Below, in pieces: positions 1-8,733 of a stretch of 64,000 nt of DNA (position 1 is its first letter; every line of letters begins with the position of its first letter). The stretch is from Clostridium sp. TW13. Its GTDB lineage: Bacteria; Bacillota; Clostridia; Clostridiales; Clostridiaceae. The notes beneath the pieces were generated by a model, which was not told where the DNA came from, searched no databases, and saw nothing but the letters and a program-made list of their open reading frames with translations. The stretch spans positions 1,870,362 through 1,934,361 of the forward strand of contig NZ_BROD01000001.1 of NCBI RefSeq assembly GCF_024345225.1. The letters are read 5' to 3'. Both the position numbers and the translations under genes were made by a program.

Positions 1-310
1 TACTAATTTTGGTACGAGTTCCAACAGTACTTCTTGGATTTGACTGACGAATTATCCTCTGTTCAACAGCAACTGTAGGTGACAACCCAGTAATACTTTG
101 AAAACTTGAAGCAGTATCCACCATAAATTGTGTACCTGAAAACAAAAGATATCGTCTTTTCCCCTCTTCATACAAAGTATCAAAAGCAAGACTAGACTTT
201 CCACTTCCAGAAACACCTGTAATAACAGTAAGTTTGTTTTTAGGTATCCTAACATCTATATTTTTTAAATTATGAATTTTAGCACCTTTTATAGTAATGA
301 AATCATCCAT
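1..310 (-). CDS. UvrA-like ABC ATPase, N-terminal part (cut by window edge)
   Basis: The visible 103 residues are the start of a UvrA-family class ABC ATPase. They begin with a [18 protein letters not shown] segment and carry a Walker A motif, GVSGSGKSS, at about residues 31-39, followed by [14 protein letters not shown]. Normal UvrA continues with a SAYARQF-type stretch. Here the sequence is [12 protein letters not shown], so this is more likely a UvrA paralogue of the kind found near drug-resistance genes than the housekeeping repair subunit. The C-terminal majority lies outside the window. Its place at the edge of a run of resistance-like genes fits that reading, but the substrate is unknown. 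Confidence 0.8.
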   Translation of the reverse strand, partial: MDDFITIKGAKIHNLKNIDVRIPKNKLTVITGVSGSGKSSLAFDTLYEEGKRRYLLFSGTQFMVDTASSFQSITGLSPTVAVEQRIIRQSNPRSTVGTRTKIS

Positions 311-461
311 ATTTTCCCCTCACATCGCAATATAGTATAATATAATTGAACTCTTAATCTAAGTCTATTTCCATAAAGCATACTATAAATTGTACAAATA
401 TTATATATAGCGTTCTTCACATTTGCTTACAATTATAATAAATTCAAAAATCATATGTTTA

Positions 462-956
462 CTAAGCAACTCCTATAAATTCTACATCTATAACACTCCA
501 TTTATTATTAACAACTTTTAGCTTTATTCTATATTTCTTAGCACCAAGAGGTGCATAGTATTTCCAACCTTCAAATACCATACCTGAGGAATCATCTGGA
601 TATATGTCAGTAAACATCAACAATTCTCCATTTATCTTAAGTTCACTACGCTTATTTGCTAAGCCAATTCGTTGCAACTTAAACAGTGAAGCATTTAAAA
701 CTGGTTTATTATATTTTTCAAAATATTCTATAACCTTTTTTCTCTCTTCATAGGTTGTATCAGTAAAATATATAGATTCCATGTCCAATATTATGTAATC
801 TCTTAATTGATCTTTATCAGCTGTATGCATAGTGTCATAAGCTAAAATAATAGCATCTATTGATGCTGGTGTAGTAACTTCCGTATTTGTAGTTTTTATT
901 AAAATATTATTAAATGCTAGACCTAATCCAACCATTAAGCTTAAAATAATATTCAT
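462..956 (-). CDS. Hypothetical secreted or membrane-anchored protein
   Basis: This 164-residue protein has one hydrophobic N-terminal segment (about residues 2-18), which could be a signal peptide or a membrane anchor, followed by a soluble region. The soluble part has an acidic, helix-like half (about 25-100) and a C-terminal half rich in beta-type residues that ends near a KYRIKLKVVNNKWSVIDVEF stretch, resembling small extracytoplasmic NTF2-like or DUF4829-type folds. I do not recognise the family with certainty. The start at 956 is chosen because AGGAAG lies upstream; the in-frame ATG at 977 has no ribosome binding site. Confidence 0.6.
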   Translation of the reverse strand: MNIILSLMVGLGLAFNNILIKTTNTEVTTPASIDAIILAYDTMHTADKDQLRDYIILDMESIYFTDTTYEERKKVIEYFEKYNKPVLNASLFKLQRIGLANKRSELKINGELLMFTDIYPDDSSGMVFEGWKYYAPLGAKKYRIKLKVVNNKWSVIDVEFIGVA

Positions 957-1026
957 ATATACGTCACTTCCTATCATTAATATATTTTATTTTGATAAAA
1001 ATGACGTGATATTATTCTATTTACCA

Positions 1027-1170
1027 CTAACCAATTGCTGCTCTCATATCCTTGCATTTTTCGCTGTAACTACTATCATTTACATACTCAACTGTAAATT
1101 TTCCATCCTCAAACTCTTCATTACACTTACCAAATGTAGAAAAGAATATAGCAAGCATGTTATACTTCAT
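1027..1170 (-). pseudogene. C-terminal remnant of a histidine phosphatase
   Basis: Read on the minus strand, this stretch encodes EDGKFTVEYVNDSSYSEK and then a stop. The same block, with one or two changes, ends the intact histidine phosphatase at 1972-2685 (EDGKFTVESVNDSSYSEK). DNA identity is high across about 60 bp. Nothing upstream resembles the phosphatase catalytic core. The fragment therefore looks like the surviving tail of a duplicated copy, with the alpha/beta hydrolase gene now occupying the space between the two. An ATG at 1170 makes a 47-codon open frame, but it overlaps the hydrolase stop and has no convincing independent function. Confidence 0.65.
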
Positions 1171-1936
1171 AAAAAAAACTATATGCATATTTTAAATACA
1201 AATTGGGATTTCCCACACAAAGTTGTCCATGAGCATAACCATCAAATACCTGATATTTTGCATTTGGAAATACCTTTATAATAAATTCAGCATCCCTCTT
1301 TCTTTGATTTCCTTCTTTCGTACCATACCAATATCTTATTTCAGTTTTAATATTAGACAAATCTTCAGGCAATTTATACGTAAATATAGAAGAATATACA
1401 TTCTTAACAGTATCATTTGATATATGCTGAAGCATCTCATAAATTTCATCAACTCGTACCCTTGAATAGTCCTGTGGCTTAAATACCATTTCCAACATTT
1501 TTTTGCTCTTCCTCACTAAACAGGTTTCAAAAAGACTTCTGTATACTATAAATGTCTTTTGTATTTTAGTGACACATATAGGTGTAATTCCAGCATCAAT
1601 AATTGCCTTCTTAACAATTAATCTATCTCTACCAAGTATGTCCACAGTAATTGATGCTCCTAATGAAAGACCGCATATAGCAAAAATTTCTTTGAAATTG
1701 TGTTTTTCTAAATAATCTATAATTTGATTTGAATTGTTTTCAATAGATGTAAATATATTTTGATTATTTTTTTGATGTCCTTCTAGAATTGGTACAATCA
1801 CATGATATTCTTTACTAAATTCTTCTATTTGTGGTTCCCACATTTTCCAAGGCATAAGAAAGCCATGTATAAGTACTACTATAGGCTTATTTTGTTGTCC
1901 AAATTCCTTAAATACCATATTCCCTATATCATTCAT
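1160..1936 (-). CDS. Alpha/beta hydrolase
   Basis: This 258-residue protein has the alpha/beta-hydrolase fold. An oxyanion-hole motif, LIHGF, lies at residues 22-26. The nucleophile elbow GLSLG is at 89-93, with Ser91 the likely nucleophile. The C-terminal YAHGQL (about 235-240) supplies the catalytic His. There is no signal peptide, so it is cytoplasmic. The substrate cannot be read from the sequence; esterase or thioesterase-like activity is typical of the family. It starts 35 bases after the upstream histidine phosphatase, so the two may be cotranscribed. A phosphatase tail fragment lies just downstream. Confidence 0.8.
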   Translation of the reverse strand: MNDIGNMVFKEFGQQNKPIVVLIHGFLMPWKMWEPQIEEFSKEYHVIVPILEGHQKNNQNIFTSIENNSNQIIDYLEKHNFKEIFAICGLSLGASITVDILGRDRLIVKKAIIDAGITPICVTKIQKTFIVYRSLFETCLVRKSKKMLEMVFKPQDYSRVRVDEIYEMLQHISNDTVKNVYSSIFTYKLPEDLSNIKTEIRYWYGTKEGNQRKRDAEFIIKVFPNAKYQVFDGYAHGQLCVGNPNLYLKYAYSFFYEV

Positions 1937-1971
1937 TTCATCTGTTCCTCTATTCTTATTTCATAAAATAA

Positions 1972-2685
1972 TTAAACCATTATATTTCTAATAGCCTTAC
2001 CTTTTTCGCTATAACTACTATCATTTACAGATTCAACTGTAAATTTCCCATCCTCATATATAATCTTAGAGATACCTGCATTGTCCATTTCTCTTATATT
2101 AAAACTTTTGTCTAAGTGATCTATAATCAATCTAATTATTCCTCCATGCGCAACAACAAGTACATTTCCTCCATTATCTTTAGCATTTTCTGAACATATA
2201 GCATTCATGGTCCTCATAACTCTTGATATAGCACTATCATAATTCTCTGCTTCATTTGTTTCATCTAAAGTTGCACATACATTGCAGTATTCTTTTTGGA
2301 AATCATATTTTTCTTCTGCTTCAGCAAAAGAGCTTACGTTAAGATAACTTAGAATATCTCTAAGCATGATTTCTTCATGCTCACCTTCATATTTTCCAAA
2401 GTAAACCTCTCTTAATCCTTCGAGTTTTCTTAACTCTAAATGTTCACTTGCTTTATTCTCTTTTATAACAATTCCTGCAGTTGTTGCAGCTCTTCCTAAA
2501 TCACTGCTATAAACTGATTTAAAATTAGTATCACTAAGACCTAATCCAGCATTTATAGCCACCTCAATTCCTTCCTTTGTAAGAACTGCATCACACCACC
2601 CTTGAGTTCTTCTAGCTTTATTTAAAATAGTTTGTCCATGTCTCATTAAATATAAAATTACTTTTCCATTACATTTATTACTCAT
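1972..2685 (-). CDS. Histidine phosphatase family protein
   Basis: This 237-residue member of the phosphoglycerate-mutase-like superfamily carries the phosphohistidine motif LMRHGQT near residues 13-19. It also has the SSDLGRAATTA block and a second catalytic histidine in VVAHGG near residue 190. It is long for the family, with an inserted helical region rich in acidic residues (about 100-160). Substrate is unknown; members dephosphorylate small phosphorylated metabolites or act as mutases. The start at 2685 is preferred over the ATG at 2721 because an AGGCG motif sits before it and homology begins there. A degenerate copy of its last 20 residues lies at 1027-1125. Confidence 0.8.
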   Translation of the reverse strand: MSNKCNGKVILYLMRHGQTILNKARRTQGWCDAVLTKEGIEVAINAGLGLSDTNFKSVYSSDLGRAATTAGIVIKENKASEHLELRKLEGLREVYFGKYEGEHEEIMLRDILSYLNVSSFAEAEEKYDFQKEYCNVCATLDETNEAENYDSAISRVMRTMNAICSENAKDNGGNVLVVAHGGIIRLIIDHLDKSFNIREMDNAGISKIIYEDGKFTVESVNDSSYSEKGKAIRNIMV

Positions 2686-2765
2686 ATTTTCGCCTAACTT
2701 TCTACTTCTATTTTTGTTCATAACTCTATGTATTAAACCTTTACTTTATGGTTTACACAGAAAAA

Positions 2766-2793
2766 TATACTGACTTAGTTCTCAATCAGTATA
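2766..2793 (-). terminator. Probable terminator of the phosphotransferase gene
   Basis: The 8-bp inverted repeat TATACTGA/TCAGTATA has a loop of about 12 bases. On the minus strand it is followed by TTTTTCTG, directly after the stop of the gene at 2797. Confidence 0.55.
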
Positions 2794-2796
2794 AAA

Positions 2797-3729
2797 TTAA
2801 TACCCAAAATAATTTAAAGTCTCAATGACAAGCTTCTTTAAATCCTTATATTTTTCTGGAAGTTCTTCTTCACCACCTAACATTTGTAATGGATTCACCA
2901 AATCCCTAAGCTTACTCAATTCATACCAATTGGATGGCAAAGATTTTTTTGCAAAACTATTGTATACCTCTCGAAATTTTAATATTTGTGACTTTTCAAA
3001 GCAGTTTGAATATCTAAAAAATTGACCTATATCTGCTAAACTGTGACCAAATCCTGCAAATTCCCAATCTACAACCCAAATATCGTTGTCTTTGTCAATT
3101 ATCATATTAGCTGGCCTAAAATCTGCATGAATGAAGCTATTATATTCATCTATTAGCTTTAATTCATTTTGTTTATCTAATATAAGTTGTTTCACTCTGT
3201 TTTTAATATCACTACCAAGACGTGCTGAAGCCCATTCATTATTTAAAAATAACTCATACCATGTTAAAAATGGTGGATAATTATCATTGAACTCCTCACT
3301 TTTCTCAAAATCATAACTGTGTATAAATGCAGCACTTTTAGCTACCTGATTTATAATTCTTTCACCAAATTTTCCTGCCTTCAATACTAAGCTTTGAAGT
3401 GAAATACCGTAAATATAATCATATATTAAGCAAACTCTTTTTTTAGAATTATTCCCAGATACAAATAATAATTTTGGTACATTTAATACTTCGGAAAACA
3501 GTTCACTAATTTTCTGTTCTTTCTTATATTTTGTATCATTTATAGGACAAATTCTTAATAAAAATGAACCTTTATTTGTATCTACTTTATAATTACTATT
3601 TCTACAGCCAATATTTATCGGTGTAAAATCTAGTATTTCAAAATTTCTATCATATTCTTTAAATATTTCTCTTATTTCTTGAAGTTCTATATTATAAAAA
3701 CATATTGAACGTTCCCATAAATCATCCAT
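2797..3729 (-). CDS. APH/choline-kinase family phosphotransferase
   Basis: This 310-residue protein belongs to the aminoglycoside phosphotransferase/choline kinase superfamily of small-molecule kinases. The catalytic loop HADFRPAN spans residues 201-208, with Asp203 the predicted base and Asn208 a metal ligand. The DFG-equivalent DWEFAG begins at 221. The N-lobe contains the lysine-poor nucleotide-binding strands typical of this group (about 35-110). The sequence does not tell whether the target is an antibiotic, choline or a sugar. A GAGGAG ribosome binding site precedes the ATG. Genes for resistance-like modifiers lie on both sides. Confidence 0.8.
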   Translation of the reverse strand: MDDLWERSICFYNIELQEIREIFKEYDRNFEILDFTPINIGCRNSNYKVDTNKGSFLLRICPINDTKYKKEQKISELFSEVLNVPKLLFVSGNNSKKRVCLIYDYIYGISLQSLVLKAGKFGERIINQVAKSAAFIHSYDFEKSEEFNDNYPPFLTWYELFLNNEWASARLGSDIKNRVKQLILDKQNELKLIDEYNSFIHADFRPANMIIDKDNDIWVVDWEFAGFGHSLADIGQFFRYSNCFEKSQILKFREVYNSFAKKSLPSNWYELSKLRDLVNPLQMLGGEEELPEKYKDLKKLVIETLNYFGY

Positions 3730-3872
3730 CTCAATCTCCTCTATGCCTTTATATTATTTTTTATTATATTGGAACAACTTAGTATAAGTATACCATAAAT
3801 TTCTATAAATCCATTGAAGTTATTTTACTATATATAGAATAAAACAACATATTTTGTACTTATATATAAAAA

Positions 3873-3896
3873 AGCTTGTTGTTTACACAACAAGCT
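3873..3896 (-). terminator. Terminator of the membrane glycosyltransferase gene
   Basis: A perfect 9-bp stem, AGCTTGTTG/CAACAAGCT, has a 6-base loop and is followed by TTTTTTAT on the minus strand, immediately after the gene's stop at 3898. Confidence 0.8.
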
Positions 3897-3897
3897 C

Positions 3898-5409
3898 CTA
3901 TTTTCTATTCAGTATTAATATTTTATTTATAGATGGAATACTTTTAATATAATCCAATCCTTGAATTGCTATAATCATTAACAATGGTGTGAAATTAAAT
4001 AGATACCTAGAAATTGTTTCCCATATCAATAAAAATATCAACAACCCAAAAACTGAAATATCTATTAAAAATGTATCTTCTAAAGTTGAAACTTTAATTT
4101 TTTTATATAAAACAATAAGAATTAAAAATAGAATTACCAAATGATATACTTGACTGTAATAACTAAAAACATAGTAATACTCACCTTTTGGCAATACAAA
4201 TTTATGCAATCTAGTATCTACAAGTGGTTTAAGTTTCAAACTATGCGGTGCAAAATAAGTACCATCTCCCCAAGTATATGCAGCCTTTTTAGTTAGATGT
4301 TTTGCCATTCCTAAAAAACCATAATCGTTAACTCGTTTCTCTATAACTTCAATATTAGCTGCTTTCTTTTTATCATATGGACCACGTTCCATTGTAAATT
4401 GTACATCATTTTCATTATAAAACCCTACGTCTTGAAGCCCCATCATCACCCAATGAGTATAGGGAAATTGCACTCTATTTTTTTCATAGTCACTAATAAT
4501 TAATTTAGAATTAATTGCAAATCCACTTAAAAACATTGAAATTATGAAAGCAATAATAATTACTAATGTGTAAATTACTTTGTTTAAAAACTTATCTTTT
4601 CTAAATATCATATGAATAATAGTCGCAACCAATATAATAGCTACTGTAGCCTTTAATCTAAACCCTAATGCTGTAAGTACTCCAATAAACACAAAACAAA
4701 TAGTTTTCTTTTTTGCTTTTTCTGATTTATTAGCAATCACATATAAATAAATGATTGCCGTTATAAATGTTATTGAAGTAGTATCAGTGTAAAAAATCGG
4801 AACTTCAGTATAGTATGGCATAAAAATAAAACATAAAATAAGAACCAAAAATGCTTTTTTTGTATTCCAAATTTCTTTACATATTAAGAATAAAAATATA
4901 ATGGCAGCATCAATGAAAAATATATTAAGTACTATCGCAAAATAAAGAGTGTTTGTTATCCCCCAAAAACTTAATAACTTAAAATAATATGCCAAAAGAA
5001 TCAATAGTCCAATATTATTAGGATATTGAACAAAATATATATTAGCCTTAACTGGTCCAGATGTATTTGAAAGTTCTAACGCTTGTCTGTATACTACTCC
5101 AAAATCCCAACTAGGATTTACACTTAATCTATATCCAACCATAAGTTGTATAAAAAACATTATTAGCATTATAGGAAGAAAAATATATTCTTTTGCCCTT
5201 GAGCCAAGTTTATTTTTAAAATTATCTATTATCTTAGATGTAAACACTAAAAAAATTAATAACAAAATACTTACCAAAACTAGTAAGGGTAATTTAAAGT
5301 CTTCTCTACTCTTATAAATTACATTTAAAAATATCCACCCCCATATAAGAAAAAATGAAACATAAAATAATCTCATTAAAAAAATCTTTGTTTTATTAAT
5401 ATGTATCAC
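3898..5409 (-). CDS. Multi-span membrane glycosyltransferase (GT39/ArnT-like)
   Basis: This 503-residue integral membrane protein has roughly ten to twelve hydrophobic spans. Its layout resembles the GT39/GT83 (PMT, ArnT) class, which uses lipid-linked sugars. After the first spans an extracytoplasmic loop holds SVNPSWDFGVVYRQA (about 97-110), where the acidic residue before GV resembles the catalytic Asp of the class. NIYFVQYPNNIG follows. A large C-terminal loop contains WGDGTYFAPHSLKL. It probably adds sugar to a cell-surface polymer or protein. The start is a GTG with AGG upstream. It is a single-gene unit with its own terminator. Confidence 0.65.
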   Translation of the reverse strand: MIHINKTKIFLMRLFYVSFFLIWGWIFLNVIYKSREDFKLPLLVLVSILLLIFLVFTSKIIDNFKNKLGSRAKEYIFLPIMLIMFFIQLMVGYRLSVNPSWDFGVVYRQALELSNTSGPVKANIYFVQYPNNIGLLILLAYYFKLLSFWGITNTLYFAIVLNIFFIDAAIIFLFLICKEIWNTKKAFLVLILCFIFMPYYTEVPIFYTDTTSITFITAIIYLYVIANKSEKAKKKTICFVFIGVLTALGFRLKATVAIILVATIIHMIFRKDKFLNKVIYTLVIIIAFIISMFLSGFAINSKLIISDYEKNRVQFPYTHWVMMGLQDVGFYNENDVQFTMERGPYDKKKAANIEVIEKRVNDYGFLGMAKHLTKKAAYTWGDGTYFAPHSLKLKPLVDTRLHKFVLPKGEYYYVFSYYSQVYHLVILFLILIVLYKKIKVSTLEDTFLIDISVFGLLIFLLIWETISRYLFNFTPLLMIIAIQGLDYIKSIPSINKILILNRK

Positions 5410-5485
5410 TCCAAACCTACTATTTTATCTAAAATAGTTTTCTCTGTATTTTATTATAACAGCTTAATCTTAGTATTAATAATAT

Positions 5486-6112
5486 TTATTGCTGATAATT
5501 TATATAGGATACATCATTAAGCTTCTTAATTATTCTTTTACCGTTTTGATCCTCACAAAGCATTGATACTCCACCTGCAACTCCACCAAACTTTCTATTT
5601 TCAAAATCGTCTAATGAATTATACATCCAAATATAAAATAACATTCTTAGTGTATCACCATGAGAAACAATTATAATATTTTCGTTTTCTTTACATAAAA
5701 TATCGTCTAAAAATGCTTTTACACGAATATATAACTCTCTCTGAGATTCTGCATCCTCTAAAAATCTATAATCCACTTCACAAACACTATCGTTTCTTGA
5801 AAGCATACTATTCTTAAACCATTCAACAGACTTGCCAACTGCACTTCCCAAATTCAGTTCTCTTAATTCTTTCTTTAATATAGGCTGAACTTTTAAATGA
5901 CTTGCTATTTTATTTGCTGTTTGAGCTGCTCGTTTTAAATCTGATGAATAAATTACATATTGATTATCTTGTATTTCACTTTTTAGAGCTTTACCTATAT
6001 TATCCGCTTGTCTAATTCCTAACTCACTTAAATCCCAATCTGTCCAAGAACCTATCATACCATTAGTATGATGTATTGATTGTGTATGTTGAACACAAAT
6101 TATGTTTTTCAT
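5486..6112 (-). CDS. Histidine phosphatase family protein with altered RHG motif
   Basis: This 208-residue phosphoglycerate-mutase-like protein keeps the overall pattern, with SSDLKRAAQTA (about 56-66) and VSHGDTLRML (about 150). However, the N-terminal motif normally written RHGE is QHTQ at residues 8-11. The phosphate-accepting His9 is kept, but the neighbouring Arg that clamps phosphate is replaced by Gln8. The distinctive IHHTNGMIGSWTDWDL follows. I recall similar QHTQ proteins in other Firmicutes, so this is probably a subfamily and not a mutation. Activity may differ from a normal phosphatase. It lies just downstream of the GNAT gene and has an AAGGG ribosome binding site. Confidence 0.75.
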   Translation of the reverse strand: MKNIICVQHTQSIHHTNGMIGSWTDWDLSELGIRQADNIGKALKSEIQDNQYVIYSSDLKRAAQTANKIASHLKVQPILKKELRELNLGSAVGKSVEWFKNSMLSRNDSVCEVDYRFLEDAESQRELYIRVKAFLDDILCKENENIIIVSHGDTLRMLFYIWMYNSLDDFENRKFGGVAGGVSMLCEDQNGKRIIKKLNDVSYINYQQ

Positions 6113-6143
6113 CTATAATCACCCTTTTGTATACATATTAAAA

Positions 6144-6674
6144 TTACTTATTCCATTCCGACTTTAGAATAGCATATTCATATGAATTAAACCAAATAGG
6201 CTGTCCATCATCGTCAGTTTTGAAGGTAACATTTTGCAGAAATAATCCTTCCCGTCTCATTCCTAAACGCTCCATCAATTTCCAAGAACGTTCATTCTTA
6301 TCACTACATAAAGCTATAATTCGTCTAACTCCTAAATTTTCAAAAGCATGATCAATTAAGGCTTTTGAACTTTCTGAAGCATATCCATTACCTTGATATT
6401 TTCTATTAAATACATAGCCTAATTCCCAAGTATCAAAATCCCCTTTCCCAAAATACAAATTTCCTATCACTTTACCACTTTCCTTTAAGCAAACTGCATA
6501 GAAACATTCATTATTTGACCTATTGACTGCCTCTTCTTTAGCTTGCTGTTCAGAATAAATATCATAAGGTTCAAATTTTACAACCTCTTCATCTGATAAG
6601 TATTCAAATAAATCTTGCCAATCTTCCTTCTTAAATCTTCTAATTATTAATCTCTCTGATATTATATTATCCAT
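6144..6674 (-). CDS. GNAT family N-acetyltransferase (RimJ/RimL-like)
   Basis: This 176-residue GNAT acetyltransferase transfers acetyl from acetyl-CoA. It starts with the typical ISERLIIRRFKKEDW segment (residues 4-18). ELGYVFNRKYQGNGYASESSKA carries the acetyl-CoA pyrophosphate-binding signature (RKYQGNGYA). A C-terminal NERSWKLMERLGM matches motif B. This layout is that of the RimJ/RimL subgroup, whose substrates include ribosomal protein N-termini and small molecules. The neighbouring deaminase (8 bases upstream) and phosphatase suggest one operon with a modification or detoxification role, but the substrate is unknown. Confidence 0.8.
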   Translation of the reverse strand: MDNIISERLIIRRFKKEDWQDLFEYLSDEEVVKFEPYDIYSEQQAKEEAVNRSNNECFYAVCLKESGKVIGNLYFGKGDFDTWELGYVFNRKYQGNGYASESSKALIDHAFENLGVRRIIALCSDKNERSWKLMERLGMRREGLFLQNVTFKTDDDGQPIWFNSYEYAILKSEWNK

Positions 6675-6682
6675 TTTTCACC

Positions 6683-7072
6683 TCATAAATTATTTCTTTC
6701 CCAACTATATGGTAACAAATCATCTATAGTTACAATTGTGTCTTTTCTAACCATTACTGCACACTTGTAATTATCATCATGAATCTGACAAATAAATTCT
6801 CTACATCTACCACAAGGAGGAATTATTGATCCATCTTTATACACAGCTACTAATTTTACTATTCTATTCTCACCAGCAGTTATCATTGAAGCAATTGCAG
6901 CATGTTCTGCACAGAATCCCATAGAACAAGGTGTATCTATACATACTCCTGTATAAACATTTCCTTTATCAGTTAAAATAGCTGCTGCCACAGAACTCGC
7001 AGAAGAATTCTTAGATATTTGTCGTGGATTTAAAGTTTTTTTTGCTATGTTATATAATTCATCAAATATCAT
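6683..7072 (-). CDS. Cytidine deaminase family protein
   Basis: This 129-residue zinc-dependent deaminase carries the paired motifs CAEHAA (Cys54, Glu56) and PPCGRC (Cys87, Cys90). These give three Cys zinc ligands and the proton-shuttling Glu. The family includes cytidine deaminase (nucleoside salvage) and blasticidin S deaminase (antibiotic inactivation); sequence alone does not separate them. The start at 7072 is preferred because AGGGG lies 9 bases upstream; the ATG at 7081 touches that same site. The gene is closely followed by the GNAT gene, and the MFS exporter gene lies just upstream. Confidence 0.82.
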   Translation of the reverse strand: MIFDELYNIAKKTLNPRQISKNSSASSVAAAILTDKGNVYTGVCIDTPCSMGFCAEHAAIASMITAGENRIVKLVAVYKDGSIIPPCGRCREFICQIHDDNYKCAVMVRKDTIVTIDDLLPYSWERNNL

Positions 7073-7185
7073 TATAATCATCCCCTCACAACTTCTAATA
7101 GTCTAAATATCTATAGTCTATTATTTTCATTAATATGATTACTAATTCATCTTATGTTTATTTAGCATTAAATTTCCCTACTATC

Positions 7186-8466
7186 TTATAAAGCTCTAAT
7201 ATGTTTATTCCTATACCATAGAATACTTGTTATAAAACCTAAGATTCCTGTACACAAAAACATAACTGCCATTCCACTTCCTGATCCATTACCTACAACT
7301 TTTTGTAATAGAAATGCAAGCTTATTATGTGAAAGCATAAAAGGTTCAAATACATAATCAGCTAGAACTCCTCCTAATACTATACCAGCAGGTATAGTAC
7401 AATATTGTACTGCATTTCTTACTGCAAATACTCTTCCTTGCATTTCTTTAGGAATCTCATTATATAAAATAACATTTTGACCTGCAGCTATAAATGGTAT
7501 GGGTACGCTAGCTGCAATTGCTGCAATACACCAAACATATACATTCTGCCCAATACCCATAAATAAATCTCCAAAAGCGAACGAAAAAGCAGCTGAAAAA
7601 TAGATTAATTTAGCATTACTATTTGGCAACTTTACTAAAGAAACAATTAATCCTCCCGCAATACCTCCCATGCCAAGAACTGCACTAACGATACCAAGTA
7701 TATTAGAATTGCCAGAACTCCTAGCCAATATCATTGGGGACAAAATATTTTCATAAGTTAATCGTGAAAAGAAGTTTAAAAATGCCATACTTATAATCAC
7801 ATACCATATTCCTTTATGCTTAAAAAGAAATCCCATTCCCTCTTTACATCCATTAAAGATATTGTCCTTTTTATCAGTTTCATTCATTAACTGTTCTGGA
7901 ATAGAAATAAAAAATGTTAAAATAATCACTGCAAAAATAAATGTACTTAAGTCAATAATAATAACACCCTGCAAGCCTAAAAATGAACTCACAAATGCTG
8001 CAAGCATAGGAGTAACAAAGGTAAGTAATGAACTAGAAAATGAATTCATTCCACTAGCCTTTGTATATTTTTTTTCTGGAACTATAATACCTACTGCCAC
8101 CATAGAGGCTGGAGACTGAAAAGAATTCATAAACCCATTAATTCCATTTATAATATAAATATACCAAACTTCCAACTTTCCCATAACTAGCAATGTTAAA
8201 ACAGTGCTTGAGCATAAAGCTGCTATGGTATCAGACCATAACATAATCTTTTTTTTGCTATGACTATCTATAAATGCTCCTGCAAAAACACTAACAATAA
8301 TATATGGCAAATATGAAAAGAACGTCATTAGAGATACTGACATTGCAGAATTCGTCTTCCCATATGCCCATATAATAAGTGCAAAACTGGTCATAGAACT
8401 TCCTAATTCTGATATTGATTGGCTTAGCCAAAATAATATAAAACTTTTAAATTTATTTTCTTTCAT
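7186..8466 (-). CDS. MFS transporter (MefA-like efflux type)
   Basis: This 426-residue major facilitator has about twelve hydrophobic spans and the loop 2-3 signature GAFIDSHSKKKIMLWSD (about 62-78), as in the drug-exporter group that includes macrolide efflux proteins such as MefA. A central cytoplasmic loop near residues 190-215 separates the two six-helix halves. It probably exports a small hydrophobic compound using the proton gradient; the substrate cannot be told. AAAGGAG lies just upstream of the ATG. It stands among other resistance-like genes. Confidence 0.8.
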   Translation of the reverse strand: MKENKFKSFILFWLSQSISELGSSMTSFALIIWAYGKTNSAMSVSLMTFFSYLPYIIVSVFAGAFIDSHSKKKIMLWSDTIAALCSSTVLTLLVMGKLEVWYIYIINGINGFMNSFQSPASMVAVGIIVPEKKYTKASGMNSFSSSLLTFVTPMLAAFVSSFLGLQGVIIIDLSTFIFAVIILTFFISIPEQLMNETDKKDNIFNGCKEGMGFLFKHKGIWYVIISMAFLNFFSRLTYENILSPMILARSSGNSNILGIVSAVLGMGGIAGGLIVSLVKLPNSNAKLIYFSAAFSFAFGDLFMGIGQNVYVWCIAAIAASVPIPFIAAGQNVILYNEIPKEMQGRVFAVRNAVQYCTIPAGIVLGGVLADYVFEPFMLSHNKLAFLLQKVVGNGSGSGMAVMFLCTGILGFITSILWYRNKHIRAL

Positions 8467-8540
8467 TGTTTTTCTCCTTTTAAGTTATTTTTTATAATCT
8501 TAAAAGTACAAAATCCAATGTGGACAATTTATATAAATAA

Positions 8541-8571
8541 GGCGTCTTCAAAAAATAAGTAAGTCCATATG
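8541..8571. repeat. Partial copy of an inverted-repeat element
   Basis: These 31 bases match, in reverse orientation, one end of the 67-bp element at 61106-61172 with only two differences. They start with GGCGTCTTC and reach the CATATG in the middle of that element. The flanking TAA on the outer side matches the flank of the full copy. The other arm is missing. Just downstream lies an unrelated 11-bp imperfect inverted repeat (8593-8603 with 8622-8632). This gap of about 270 bases otherwise holds no convincing gene. Confidence 0.7.
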
Positions 8572-8733
8572 CCTAATCCTTACAAATTTATACTCTGCAC
8601 AAGTTCGTCCAAGCATTAAATCTTGTACAGAGAAAAGCATTTAAATTAATCATCAAATGACATGACATATCAGTTCCACCCCTTTTCGTGTAAATACAAC
8701 TAACTATATTACTCCTGTATGATATATAATCCA

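Noticed and set aside
1006-1281. Plus-strand frame of 91 residues opposite the hydrolase
   Set aside because: It lies antisense to a real gene and the phosphatase remnant, and has no ribosome site or recognisable domain.
8541-8640. Minus-strand frame MLFSVQDLMLGRTCAEYK through the half repeat
   Set aside because: It is short, without a ribosome site, and partly made of the repeat; I see no transposase motif in it.
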